From Seison nebaliae (taxonomy: Eukaryota > Rotifera > Pararotatoria > Seisonacea > Seisonidae): 30,679 bases of DNA. Positions within the stretch are counted from its first letter, which is position 1, and each line of letters opens with the position of its first letter. A program made the translations under genes and the position numbers. Below are positions 19,988 to 29,803 of this stretch, piece by piece. Where the stretch lies: assembly GCA_023231475.1 (NCBI GenBank), contig JALJEE010002994.1, positions 1 to 30,679 on the forward strand, read 5' to 3'. The notes under the pieces are model-generated. The model worked only from the letters and a program-made list of their open reading frames with translations, searched no databases and was not told the DNA's origin.

Positions 19988-22393
19988 ATGGATCATCAAC
20001 TTAATTTCGGTTTAACAGATAATTTTAACAATTCCATCTTGGTCGAAGATTATACGGATAATGAAAAGAATATTTGGTCGATGCATCATCAAATAAATTT
20101 GCAATTGAATTCTTCTAAAAATGTTGATGGCAAATTTCTAACATATCTCCGATTATTATTTCCGTTAATTGATAAAGATATTTCAAGACATAAATTTATT
20201 TTGAAAACATTCTCGTCACTAATTCCTATCGACTACAAATTGAAGGATGAGTTTAAATCCCAAATATCTTCCACAATTAATTCATCAAAAAATTATGAAA
20301 GCGATACCAAATTAGACATCTATTCCTTCCATCAACCCACGATGTCCATCACTGATTATTATTATACGTTGTTCTCCATCGATGGACCGATGTGGAATAT
20401 ATTTTTGAGAGAATCTCCTTCCAAAGTTATCGAATGTCCAACCAAATTCCTCCCATCGATTTATATAAATTTAATTAATTTCCAAGGTATGAACAAAATC
20501 GAAAGAAATTTTTTGGAGATTATTCTCAAATTCTCAAAGAATCAGAATAATCTTCGTAGTTCATATCTTCATTTATTTCTAATCAATTTCATTTATTTGG
20601 GCAATTTCGTCGAAGTGAATTCTCCGAAACACAATTCGATTTCATTACACAAGAAATTAATTGATGAATATTTAAGTTACCTATTAAATTTTCCAAGAAA
20701 TGATGAGAAGCGATTGAATATATCACTAATAAAAGATCTGGAGAATGAATGTTCCTCCAGATTAACTCAAATTCCTTCGTCCTCCAAAATTAGAAATCGT
20801 CAAAATTATTTCAAATCATTTCCATCATTTACCAATAATTCATATCCAACGAAATCATTGAAATTAAAGAAATTTGATGATGATGATTTTTGGGATAGAT
20901 TTGAAGAGGAATCAAATTTAATCGATAAAACGGAATTATTATTAAAAATCAATAAATTCAATGAATCCAATGATGATTCTCATTTTATTAATTGTCTTCT
21001 CTTCTTAACATTTCCTTGGCAATTGACAAGTTGTGATGAGATGAGATCGTTGAAAGATTTTATTCTTCTAAAAAAATATGATCTTCAACAATTGAATATG
21101 AAATCGATTTATGATCCATTCAATACCATCAAATGGAAATTATCAGAACATTGTCGAACTTCAATATTTGTTTATCTTCTAATTTATTTGTTTGGGAAAT
21201 GTAAAGAATCGAATGAGAATGTTTATTATCATTATATTCATTTAATTAGACAATTGACAATAAATCCATTGAACGAAATCGTAGAACAATCATCCATTCT
21301 AATCAATAAGAATAATTATATCGATATTGGACTTATTCTTCATCACTTACACATATTCTCTTTTCCTTGGCGATTTTTATATAAATTTGAAAATTGTATT
21401 CAAACTAATTTCTCGTTTTCATTCCACCAAATCGAATTTGATGGAAAACAATCGAAAATGAATAATAATATTTCCCAAATGAATGTGGAATTAACGATGA
21501 ATGAAGGTTTCATCAATGTCCTTCGTCCAATCGAGAGACTGATAAGGAAACTCTCACAGAACCTGCAAATGTCCATCAATCTTATTTGTTGGCCTATCGA
21601 CAGTCAAAAATATTTAATTCTCATTCTATTGAATGCCCTTCAGTCCGTTCCAATCGACAAATACAATTTTAGAATATATGAAAAAATGTTTGTAAAATTT
21701 GAAAAATTTTTCAAATATATCGCAGACGAATTGACACCAATAAACGGATCAGAAACTTCTCTTACAGAAACTCCGTTTAATATTTCAATTGGAATCGATC
21801 AATTTCCGTTGTTTCATTTTCAGAAATTGTTGAAAGATCAAATAAATTATTTGTTGAAAATATTTGGTGACCGAAAATTTCAAAATAATATTATTCCTCT
21901 CGAACATTTCGGCGCAGTTAAGAGAAGGAGGAATAAATTAAAAATTGAATATGTCAATGAAGAAATTCAGAGACAATTAAATGGACAAGAAAAAATCATA
22001 TGGAAATCTGATGGTAAAATGGTGAGGACGGGGTGGTACAAGAAAGCGAATGAATTACAGGAGCAGTCGATTCGCAAACAACGACGTTGTTCGATATTTC
22101 CGTTCTGTAACCATTTTCTTGGAAGAATGAAATTTTCCGTTAATGATTATTTCCGGAATTACTCTGGAAGAATGTTGTCCATCTTCCATTTCGTTATATT
22201 CTTCCTTTTCTTATATATTTCCATTGCGTCGATGATGAAGAATAATCGAATTCCAATTCTCTTCTCATCATTACTCACATTTTACCTTTACTTGAAATAT
22301 TTGAAAAAGATGAATTTTGGTTGGAGTGAAGAAGAAATGAATGAGAATATTGGTAAAGAAAAGATTGAATTTATATCAAACAAATATGGGTGA
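19988..22393 (+). CDS. SMPD4: SMPD4-like protein (neutral sphingomyelinase 3 family), 801 aa
   Basis: SMPD4 is an ER and nuclear-envelope membrane protein linked to sphingomyelin turnover and nuclear pore function. Here it is a single uninterrupted frame. Matches, in the order found in the family: a helical N-terminal part; DYYYTLFSIDGPMWNIFL, like the family segment ending DPGGPMMKL; LIDEYLSYLLNFP, like LVDRYLSWFLP; a cysteine-containing segment (IFVYLLIYLFGKC) comparable to LYLFLQHCFG; FSFPWRFLYKF, like LQPWRY; and GWYKKANE near residue 690, where the family has GRYQI. The C-terminus has two closely spaced hydrophobic segments (about residues 725-770), the expected membrane anchor. Length is close to the 800-870 aa of known members. 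Identity is low and based on recalled motifs, so the call needs a profile search. AATAAA at 22407-22412 is the likely poly(A) signal. Confidence 0.75.
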   Translation: MDHQLNFGLTDNFNNSILVEDYTDNEKNIWSMHHQINLQLNSSKNVDGKFLTYLRLLFPLIDKDISRHKFILKTFSSLIPIDYKLKDEFKSQISSTINSSKNYESDTKLDIYSFHQPTMSITDYYYTLFSIDGPMWNIFLRESPSKVIECPTKFLPSIYINLINFQGMNKIERNFLEIILKFSKNQNNLRSSYLHLFLINFIYLGNFVEVNSPKHNSISLHKKLIDEYLSYLLNFPRNDEKRLNISLIKDLENECSSRLTQIPSSSKIRNRQNYFKSFPSFTNNSYPTKSLKLKKFDDDDFWDRFEEESNLIDKTELLLKINKFNESNDDSHFINCLLFLTFPWQLTSCDEMRSLKDFILLKKYDLQQLNMKSIYDPFNTIKWKLSEHCRTSIFVYLLIYLFGKCKESNENVYYHYIHLIRQLTINPLNEIVEQSSILINKNNYIDIGLILHHLHIFSFPWRFLYKFENCIQTNFSFSFHQIEFDGKQSKMNNNISQMNVELTMNEGFINVLRPIERLIRKLSQNLQMSINLICWPIDSQKYLILILLNALQSVPIDKYNFRIYEKMFVKFEKFFKYIADELTPINGSETSLTETPFNISIGIDQFPLFHFQKLLKDQINYLLKIFGDRKFQNNIIPLEHFGAVKRRRNKLKIEYVNEEIQRQLNGQEKIIWKSDGKMVRTGWYKKANELQEQSIRKQRRCSIFPFCNHFLGRMKFSVNDYFRNYSGRMLSIFHFVIFFLFLYISIASMMKNNRIPILFSSLLTFYLYLKYLKKMNFGWSEEEMNENIGKEKIEFISNKYG

Positions 22394-22838
22394 CATTGGA
22401 AAATGTAATAAATTTTACATAATTTTGTGCAGTTCAAACATTTTTTCTGGCTTTTTTTCTCGCAACTTATTTCCATAACTCTAATTCGGAAATGACAGAT
22501 GTTATTTAAATTTCTATTTATTCTTTTTTTATTGTTTCTCATCTTTTCTCCACGTTCAGTTCTCATCATTAGGGAGAAGATGTTAAATAAAAATGTAAGG
22601 ATGAAAATGACGTTACAATGAGGAAAAGTTTTACAGAGCAAACTCAATCGATGAACTTTGTAGTTGACTCGTTGATGATTGTATAAAGTGATGATTGTAT
22701 TCCGAATTAACTGATTATGATTGTGTGATATTCTCTTTCGTCTTCTCGAAATTCATTTAATTCTCCATTAAATTCGATGTGAGGTAAATGTTTGGGAGAA
22801 TTCTCTCTAATTTTTTATTTGAATTTTAGCTTTAGATT
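22394..22838. other. Intergenic DNA and probable 5' leader of TAPT1
   Basis: Contains the poly(A) signal of the preceding gene at 22407-22412. A TCAGTTC string at 22556-22562 could be an initiator, but no TATA box precedes it. A TTTTAG at 22824-22829, just ahead of the ATG, could be the end of a leader intron. No coding sequence seen. Confidence 0.4.
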
Positions 22839-24413
22839 ATGATGAATCGTTCGCAATCGTTGAGATTCCTCTCCCGAAGACGGAAACGTAAAGATTCATT
22901 CTTGAATTTGAGTCTATCGACCGATGACGAACAAGTGAATCATTCATTCACTTCCAAATTGTCTTTGTTGAATGAGTCACGTGCACTTAATCTGCCCCGA
23001 AATGATTCGATACTCAGTCCAATTCCAATGAGAGACAGAAAGAATATGGTGAATTTTGAAGGGGATTCAGAGACGAGAATGAATGATCAGATTGTTAAAG
23101 AGATTTTAGATATCAAAAAACCAAAACAACAACATGTAGAACAACCTGCGAAGAATGAAACAGATGACGATGACGTTTCTCTCAATTTCCACAATCGAAT
23201 GGTTCACATGGACAATTTTTCATTGATGAATTATTTGAAAAGTGAAGTGAATCGTGAGCATTATGTGGAGAATGATAATAACGATGAATATCGTGAACGA
23301 TCGGAAAGAATTTATAATGTTCTTCGAATTCCTTTAAAATTCGAACGATTCACAATTTACTCATATTTCCAATGTGTCGACACATTCCTCTCAATTATCA
23401 CTTACCTGCCCATACGTCTCCTCAATTTGGCACGATCATTAGGAAAGAATGTGATGAAGAGTGAACCAATGAGATTGACATCACCGCAATTGATGGATTT
23501 ATTGAAAACGGTGATGATAATTATCACCACATTAATTCTTTATCAATTCGATTTGAATATTGTTTATCATAAGATTCGTGTGGAGAGTACAATCAAATTA
23601 TATTTATTGTTCAACATGTTAGAAATCGGTGATCGATTATTGTGTAATGTGGGACAAGATATTCTTGATACATTATTCTGGTTCATTCGATATGAACATT
23701 TCTCGACGATCTCCTTCGTTTTCCATTTCATTTTGACCACTTTCTATGTCATTATTCATTCACTTATCATTCTCGTACAAACGACTACATTGCAAGTTGC
23801 ATTCCATTCATATAACAGTAGTCTAATATCGATATTGATATCGAATAATTTCATTGAGATCAAAGGAAGTGTTTTTAAAAAGATGGATCAAGTCAATTTA
23901 TTCAAATTAGCAGCGAATGATGTTCGTGAACGATTTCAAATGACTTTAATGTTCATTATTATCATCTTGAGAAGTGTGATGCATGGAATGTCATACGAAT
24001 CGTTAACTAACCTCATATATTCAATGATATTTGTCGTATTACTTGAATTTATTGTGGATTGGATTAAATATGCATTCGTCTTAAAATTTAATCGAATCGA
24101 TTCCAACATCTTTCTCACATTTCGCTATTCACTCGCTCAAGACATGTTACAAAGGAAAAACATCACATTCACCGATCATTGCGATGTTGTAGCGAGGAGA
24201 TTAAATTATATTCCGTTACCTCATATTGCTCTATTCCTCCGATTGATCGATAGGAAGATGTTGTCCACTTTCCATATGAATTCCATCTTCTTCTCCGTGA
24301 TTAACTTATTCTTATTTATTATAATTATTGGAATTTTTAAAATTATGGTCAATCTTTCCTTATTAGGAATTTCATGTAAATTGATTAATGAAAAGAAAAA
24401 TCATTCAAATTAA
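22839..24413 (+). CDS. TAPT1: TAPT1 family multi-pass ER membrane protein, 524 aa
   Basis: TAPT1 (yeast Emp65 family) is a multi-pass ER/basal-body membrane protein connected with axial patterning and protein quality control. The single exon starts MMNRSQSLRFL; the second ATG at 22842 is equally possible. Residues 1-150 are hydrophilic and probably disordered. The family core then begins with YNVLRIPLKFERFTIYSYFQ, followed by CVDTFLSIITYLPIRLL (family: YNFLRVPWELERF...CFDVFLYVFTLLPLRFL). Further hallmarks are VQTTTLQVAFHSYNSSLISI, then ISNNFIEIKGSVFKKMDQ, the ANDVRERF block, and ARRLNYIPLPH near the C-terminus, where the family has ARRMGFIPLPL. About six to eight membrane segments are visible. 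The AATAAA at 24415-24420 starts one base after the stop codon, and the convergent gene ends at 24569, so the 3' ends are packed together. Confidence 0.96.
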   Translation: MMNRSQSLRFLSRRRKRKDSFLNLSLSTDDEQVNHSFTSKLSLLNESRALNLPRNDSILSPIPMRDRKNMVNFEGDSETRMNDQIVKEILDIKKPKQQHVEQPAKNETDDDDVSLNFHNRMVHMDNFSLMNYLKSEVNREHYVENDNNDEYRERSERIYNVLRIPLKFERFTIYSYFQCVDTFLSIITYLPIRLLNLARSLGKNVMKSEPMRLTSPQLMDLLKTVMIIITTLILYQFDLNIVYHKIRVESTIKLYLLFNMLEIGDRLLCNVGQDILDTLFWFIRYEHFSTISFVFHFILTTFYVIIHSLIILVQTTTLQVAFHSYNSSLISILISNNFIEIKGSVFKKMDQVNLFKLAANDVRERFQMTLMFIIIILRSVMHGMSYESLTNLIYSMIFVVLLEFIVDWIKYAFVLKFNRIDSNIFLTFRYSLAQDMLQRKNITFTDHCDVVARRLNYIPLPHIALFLRLIDRKMLSTFHMNSIFFSVINLFLFIIIIGIFKIMVNLSLLGISCKLINEKKNHSN

Positions 24414-24442
24414 TAATAAACAATTCTTATTTATCAAATTAT

Positions 24443-24448
24443 TTTATT
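24443..24448 (-). terminator. Probable poly(A) signal of the 24569-27970 gene
   Basis: AATAAA on the minus strand, 120 bases after the stop codon at 24569 and only 30 bases from the end of the convergent TAPT1 coding region. Confidence 0.5.
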
Positions 24449-24568
24449 TATAAAAATATTCTTTAAAATCTTTCACTTTTTCTTTTGTAGAGTGGTTAAA
24501 AGTGCTTGAAAATATAATGAAATATTTGAAAAAAAAATTACGAAAATAATACTTTTAGGAAGATAAAA

Positions 24569-27500
24569 TTAATTATTTACAAGTTCAAAAACTTCCTGTG
24601 ATAATCGTTGAATGGAAATCGAAAAATCGAAAAATCGAAAATTTTCTTGATTTTTCGTTGACAAACGAGTTTTGAACCGTTCTCCACATAACTCTCGAAG
24701 TAAGCTACGAGGCGGCATTGGATGATGAGCAGCTAACGTTAACGTTACATCGTTAGCCCATTTATAACCATTATTTCGTTTTCTATTATTATTAGTCTTT
24801 CGTTTTGGTTTTTTCTTTAACTTTCTATTTTCCGGACGTTTCACGATATTTTCGGTTTCATCAATTTCATCCACTTTTTCAATCTCATCAATGTTTTCAA
24901 TTCCATCAATTTTTTCAATTTCATAAATTTTTTCAGTTTCATCAACTTTTTTAATTCCATCAATTTTTTCAATTTCATAAATTTTTTCAATTCCATCAAT
25001 TTTTTCAATTTCATCAACTTTTTCAGTTTCATCAACTTTTTCAATTCCATCAATTTTTTCAATTTCATCAATTTTTTCAATTTCATCAATTTTTTCAGCT
25101 TCATCAACTTTTTCAATTCTATCAATTTTTTCAGTTTCATCAATTTTTTCATTTTCATCAACTTCTATAACTTCATTCATTTTTAAAATTTCGTCAATTA
25201 AGCGAAATTCATCAATTTCATCGTCAATTTCTCCTTCCTCTAAAGTTTCCAACCTTTTTCTTTTCTGTCTTTTCGTGATTCCTTCTTTTTTTGTTGGTCT
25301 TCTTTTTTTGATTCTTTGCTGTTTTTTTTCTTTTTTTCCTCCCAAAATTTCTTTGTTGGGTTTATGAAATAGTTGGTCGATTTCTTCTTCCATAATTTTA
25401 TCATTCTTTCGTTTTCGATTCTTCTTCTTTAATTTGGAGATTTCTTTTCGTTTTAACGTTCCATCTTTCGTTCTTAATTGATTTGTCTTTTTTGGTCTCA
25501 TAGGAACATCTTCAATTATAACGACATCTTCGTCTTTAACGATTGTTATTTCTTTCGTATCACCATCTAATATTATAATATCTTCCACAATATTTTCCCT
25601 ATCGTTTATTGTTGATTCTGCTTTCACTACATTTTCATTTTTCCATTCGAAAGACAATGTGTCTTCGTCCGAACTACTTGTGTCATTGAGAGAATCATTG
25701 ATAATGTCAGTTACATTATATTCTTTACCTTTTTTTGGATCAAAAAAAATAAGGGAAGAATTCTCCAATTGTTTAGTCTCTGCTATCGACATACTTATTG
25801 TTTCAATTTCCTCCATCGAATATAATATGTTTTCAAAATCATCCGATGATTCCTCGGACGTTTCACTGACACGACGATTGTGATATTTTTCTTTTTTTTT
25901 AACGAAATTATTCTCTTCGTTCTTTTGGTTAAGGAATGATTTATTTTCACTGATTTTCGATTCTAAATATTCAGTTGCAGTTTTCTCTTTTAGTGATTGA
26001 AAGTCGATTTGCATTTTCGAATGATTCTCGTCCTCATTTGATGTGCATGTACCGGTGGAAGTGAGTGAAACAATCGATGGTTGTCGTTCTTTATTCGCCT
26101 TATCGAAAGGATTTTTTTTCATCAATATTATATCAGAAGAAATTTCGATTTGATTTTTCGATATTTCATTTTGACGAATATTTAATTCAGGTCCATCTAA
26201 AATCGGATTATCTAATTCACAGTTGTCATTCTCAGTGTTATCGATTTGATCGATATCAGAACTGCAGATTTCTGATGTAACCATATTCGAAGTTTCATTC
26301 TCATCATTATTCTCTTTTAATTTATTTTCATTATTATTCTCCTTTAATTTATTTTCATTATTATTCTCTTTGACGTCTTTATGTTGTTTTTGATTAGAAT
26401 TGTCAGTTTTCCATTTCGCTGTATTTACAATTTGGGATTGATTCATTTTAACGTTAATTTCACTACCTCTTTCGTCCGTTACATTATCATTTTTGAGATT
26501 CTTCAAATTTAAAATATCTTTGACTGAATCAGTCGATTGATGGACGAATCCGTCCTTTGATAACGGTTCAAATTTCGGTGCTTCCAACCAATCGTCAACT
26601 AATTGTGTTTTGATATAATTCAATCCACTTTTCTTATTCAACATCGACAACACTCCCAAATCCTTCTTGAGAATATTTTCGAACTCTATCTCCATGTTCT
26701 TATTGGGATGTTCATCATTCAATACATAAATATCGTCTAATTCCATTCCTTCATCAATTGAACTGCTCACCTCCGATTCTTTCCCAATTCGTTTCTGTTT
26801 AGCTGATGGTGAGAGTGAAAAACTCTTCAATGATGCACTATCGTTCGACGATCCATCTTCCGGAATTGGAGAGTCTCTTTTCCTTTTCAAATCTGTTCTC
26901 TTCGTTTGTAATTTTTTTAAATAATAATAACGTTCATGAGACACTTTAAATTGTTGGGCAGTTTCTCTAATATGATCTCGTCTCTTTTGTTCGACAAGTC
27001 GAAATAATAAACTTGAATTTCGATTAATTTCATTTTCATTCTCCATATCAATTTCCATTATTTCATCATCGGAAGACAGAATGACTTTTTGTCTTTCCGG
27101 TTTTTCTATAAACGTCTTTATCAATTTCTCTTTCATTAACGATTTCTCACAAATCTCTTTTTTCGTTTTCTCTATCGTTTTTTTCGATAATTTACTAATT
27201 ATTTTCTTTTTCGGTGTTGTCATTTCATTCGGCGATTCAAATTCCGTTTGAATTTTCGATTGAAATATGGAACGTTGAAATTTCACGTCTTCGATCGAAA
27301 GGAATGGCCAACAATTCTTCGCAACTCTCACATGCATCGATCGATTGATCATCATCTTACTGAACGGTTTGAGAGGTCGAACTAAAATGTTGAACTTATT
27401 CGTATAAACGTCATAACAACTACGAAATTTCTTTTTCTTCAATGGTTTCACCGGCCATTTTACCAAAACTGGCTCGGATGGTTCTTTTTCCGGTGACGGT

Positions 27501-27970
27501 TTCGTTATCGTTGGTCTCTTACCGAGATAATTTGGTACTTTTTGAACGCCCAATAAATTTTTGTAGATTTCATCAGCTTTACTATCGAAAATTCGTCTTT
27601 TCTCAGCCGCACGTACCATTTTGTCGTGATTTTGTTTTTCTTCATAAATTTGTATGAGTCGTTTACTAATCACATCTCTCGTAATCGATTGTTTGTTGAT
27701 TCCATAATTTTTCCTGAAATATTCTACGATCTCTCCCAATTGCAAATTGTTGACAAATGTCTCAACAGTTTTGATTGTTTGAACATTGGAAGAATTAGTC
27801 GATTGTCTCTCTTGCAAAGGGAACCAATTTGCTTTAGGAGGAATAAATTTTTTCTCAAATTTCGTTGAAAGTTTACGTCGAATTGGTCGAAATATATTCA
27901 GTCCATTCTTATTCTTTTTATGGGAAAATTGATGAGTTATAGCACAACATACTTTTGGATAATCCATCAT
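24569..27970 (-). CDS. Unrecognised large charged protein with hexapeptide repeats, 1133 aa
   Basis: I do not recognise the family. It is one continuous frame; tandem ATGs at 27970 and 27967 are both possible starts. Residues 1-250 look folded (aromatic, e.g. KKFRSCYDVYTNKFNILVRP and RVAKNCWPFLSIEDVKF). The middle (250-930) is rich in K, E, N, S and D, and probably disordered, with several lysine-rich candidate nuclear localisation signals (KLKKKNRKRKN, KRRPTKKEG). Near residues 795-825 two strings, EDIIILDGD and DVVIIEDVP, look like SUMO-interacting motifs. Around 533-560 a 9-aa unit (ENNNENKLK) repeats, and at 936-1041 a 6-aa unit (EKIDEI-like) repeats about 17 times. A conserved-looking C-terminal block follows (GYKWANDVTLTLAAHHPMPP, ending VFELVNN). 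A nuclear, chromatin- or SUMO-related role is a guess from composition only. Confidence 0.85.
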   Translation of the reverse strand: MMDYPKVCCAITHQFSHKKNKNGLNIFRPIRRKLSTKFEKKFIPPKANWFPLQERQSTNSSNVQTIKTVETFVNNLQLGEIVEYFRKNYGINKQSITRDVISKRLIQIYEEKQNHDKMVRAAEKRRIFDSKADEIYKNLLGVQKVPNYLGKRPTITKPSPEKEPSEPVLVKWPVKPLKKKKFRSCYDVYTNKFNILVRPLKPFSKMMINRSMHVRVAKNCWPFLSIEDVKFQRSIFQSKIQTEFESPNEMTTPKKKIISKLSKKTIEKTKKEICEKSLMKEKLIKTFIEKPERQKVILSSDDEIMEIDMENENEINRNSSLLFRLVEQKRRDHIRETAQQFKVSHERYYYLKKLQTKRTDLKRKRDSPIPEDGSSNDSASLKSFSLSPSAKQKRIGKESEVSSSIDEGMELDDIYVLNDEHPNKNMEIEFENILKKDLGVLSMLNKKSGLNYIKTQLVDDWLEAPKFEPLSKDGFVHQSTDSVKDILNLKNLKNDNVTDERGSEINVKMNQSQIVNTAKWKTDNSNQKQHKDVKENNNENKLKENNNENKLKENNDENETSNMVTSEICSSDIDQIDNTENDNCELDNPILDGPELNIRQNEISKNQIEISSDIILMKKNPFDKANKERQPSIVSLTSTGTCTSNEDENHSKMQIDFQSLKEKTATEYLESKISENKSFLNQKNEENNFVKKKEKYHNRRVSETSEESSDDFENILYSMEEIETISMSIAETKQLENSSLIFFDPKKGKEYNVTDIINDSLNDTSSSDEDTLSFEWKNENVVKAESTINDRENIVEDIIILDGDTKEITIVKDEDVVIIEDVPMRPKKTNQLRTKDGTLKRKEISKLKKKNRKRKNDKIMEEEIDQLFHKPNKEILGGKKEKKQQRIKKRRPTKKEGITKRQKRKRLETLEEGEIDDEIDEFRLIDEILKMNEVIEVDENEKIDETEKIDRIEKVDEAEKIDEIEKIDEIEKIDGIEKVDETEKVDEIEKIDGIEKIYEIEKIDGIKKVDETEKIYEIEKIDGIENIDEIEKVDEIDETENIVKRPENRKLKKKPKRKTNNNRKRNNGYKWANDVTLTLAAHHPMPPRSLLRELCGERFKTRLSTKNQENFRFFDFSISIQRLSQEVFELVNN
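24847..25165 (-). repeat. 18-bp minisatellite inside a coding region
   Basis: About 17 tandem, imperfect copies of an 18-bp unit encode the hexapeptide E-K-[IV]-D-[EG]-[IT] in the gene at 24569-27970. Because the unit is a multiple of three and contains no stop in the next frame either, a second frame stays open as a spurious 106-codon MKLKKL repeat. Confidence 0.9.
26290..26370 (-). repeat. 27-bp tandem repeat inside a coding region
   Basis: Nearly three copies of a 27-bp unit encode ENNNENKLK, ENNNENKLK and ENNDENE in the gene at 24569-27970. The first two copies are the same at protein level, so expansion looks recent. Confidence 0.8.
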
Positions 27971-29768
27971 CGTCGCACGTTTAATATACTTTCATACAAC
28001 ATCGATAATCTCTATAGAAATACGAAGTTTAGTTAGAAATACAGAAGATAAAAATGTGATGAGATTGTGGAAAAATAAATTCCATTATACGAAAATTATC
28101 ATTCGAAAATAACAAAATAATGTGCAATTACAATTGTCAGTTATTAAGCTTACTTAATAAATGCATTCGAATAAGTTGTTGACAAACTATAATTATTAGA
28201 CACATGCAAATTATCTAGATCAATACGTTGTTATCGACCATAATATGGGAAGAAATCACCGTTGTCTTAAAATTTATAACTTAATAGTCATCGAGAATTA
28301 ATAATCATAACATTAATGAATTCTACATTGTACATCAATATTATTTTTTTCTCGTTAACATAATGATAAAATCTATTTTTTAACTGAAAACTATAAAAGA
28401 ACTTATAACATTAAAACTTATGGTTCCGTACGACTTCACTTATAAACATTTTCGGAATTTTATAAATAAATAATTTAATCAAAATATTAATCTAACAATC
28501 TACTTGTAAATAATAAAACATTCAATGAACCGAAGTACAAATACTTGACAACAGATATGAAATGCATTTAAAAAGATATAAAATATCAATGTCGCAAATT
28601 CGCATCAAAAAAAGACATTGAGGATAAGAAATGGAACTAAAATAAGAAAAATGTGAGAATAATGTCAAACACCTCCTATGTAATTCGAGATACAACTTTT
28701 TTACACTTTTACATGTCAATGCAAATTAAGACACTAAATGAATAATGACAAAATAATAGAGATATGTAATGAATGAATGATCGAAATGATGATTGATAAT
28801 AAGAAATGAAATAAGCATTCGTAGTTCAGTACATTCGAAGAACAGAAAATAAAAGTTCTGATAATGATGCAAAGTGATACAAGAAAGCATCCAAACGAAT
28901 CATAATCGGAGAAACTTACACTTATTAGTGGAGAAACAATTATCTGAAATTCAGTGTAATATTAACAAGGAATGAATAAATTGCCATATAATACGTCACT
29001 ACTAGAATGGACGTTTATGAATTATGTAATTTATTTAACGAAAATTATGTGATATATTTAACGTTTTAGTAACATAAGAGGATGACATCTGAGTTCAACG
29101 TCGTAAAAAATTTATGATAAACTGACTACAATAATGAAGTATTTAATGCTAATCATGGACATTTATTTATTTATAGAGGATTTACTAACAATTTACTTGT
29201 AAGATTTGTCGCTTTTCTTTACTTTCAAAATTGATTGATTGAATTCCACATTTATCATGGTAGGTTTAATGCTTTCAAAGCATTAATTGGATCATACAAT
29301 AATTGTTCAATTAATTATTTTAATTGTTTGATCTCATCACTTCATTAATTGATTAAAGGATTCTTTAGTAAATATTCTGTTACTTTACGTCTGAAGACGG
29401 TATTGGTGTATTAAAGCTATCATTCTATTAAAATATTTGCTAATTGGTTGACAATGTCAAGCGCTCAGCTTCCATACGTGTATCGTATGAATGATGGGAG
29501 TAAGACAAAGTTCTAATAAGGATACAAAATGTTCACTCAACAAAGTATCAGTACGTCAGCTTACTGTTAGTAATCACGTACAATAGCCGAAAAAATTCAA
29601 CCATACTATCAACTAATAGATGTTATTTGCATTACTTATTTCAAGTTACAAGATATTATGTTGGTTAAGTTAACGCTCCAGTAGTGAAGCAAAATGTGAA
29701 CAGAGTAATGTCTTATTAACGAGATATTACACATTTCCTGAATCAGTAGTACTTCTTGTTTAACTAAA
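27971..29768. other. Intergenic or regulatory DNA
   Basis: About 1.8 kb without a supportable coding region, RNA gene or mobile element. A small inverted repeat (CATACG, 5-base loop, CGTATG) lies near 29473-29490. Since a TATA-Inr promoter follows at 29769, part of this stretch is probably upstream control DNA of a gene that lies mostly beyond the window. Confidence 0.4.
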
Positions 29769-29803
29769 TATAAAGCTGCGCCGCATTCTAGCCATATTCA
29801 GTC
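29769..29803 (+). promoter_or_regulatory. TATA-Inr core promoter pointing out of the window
   Basis: TATAAAG begins at 29769 and the initiator TCAGTC spans 29798-29803 with +1 A at 29800, so TATA starts at -31. This is the textbook arthropod arrangement. A second TCAGTC follows at 29814-29819. A donor-like AAG|GTAATA at 29910/29911 might end a 111-base leader exon, but it does not follow the GTT rule seen elsewhere. No coding exon is visible before the window ends. Confidence 0.6.

Noticed and set aside
24841-25161. Open frame encoding MKLKKL repeats
   Set aside because: It is the shifted frame of the 18-bp minisatellite in the 1133-aa gene; the main frame extends far on both sides.
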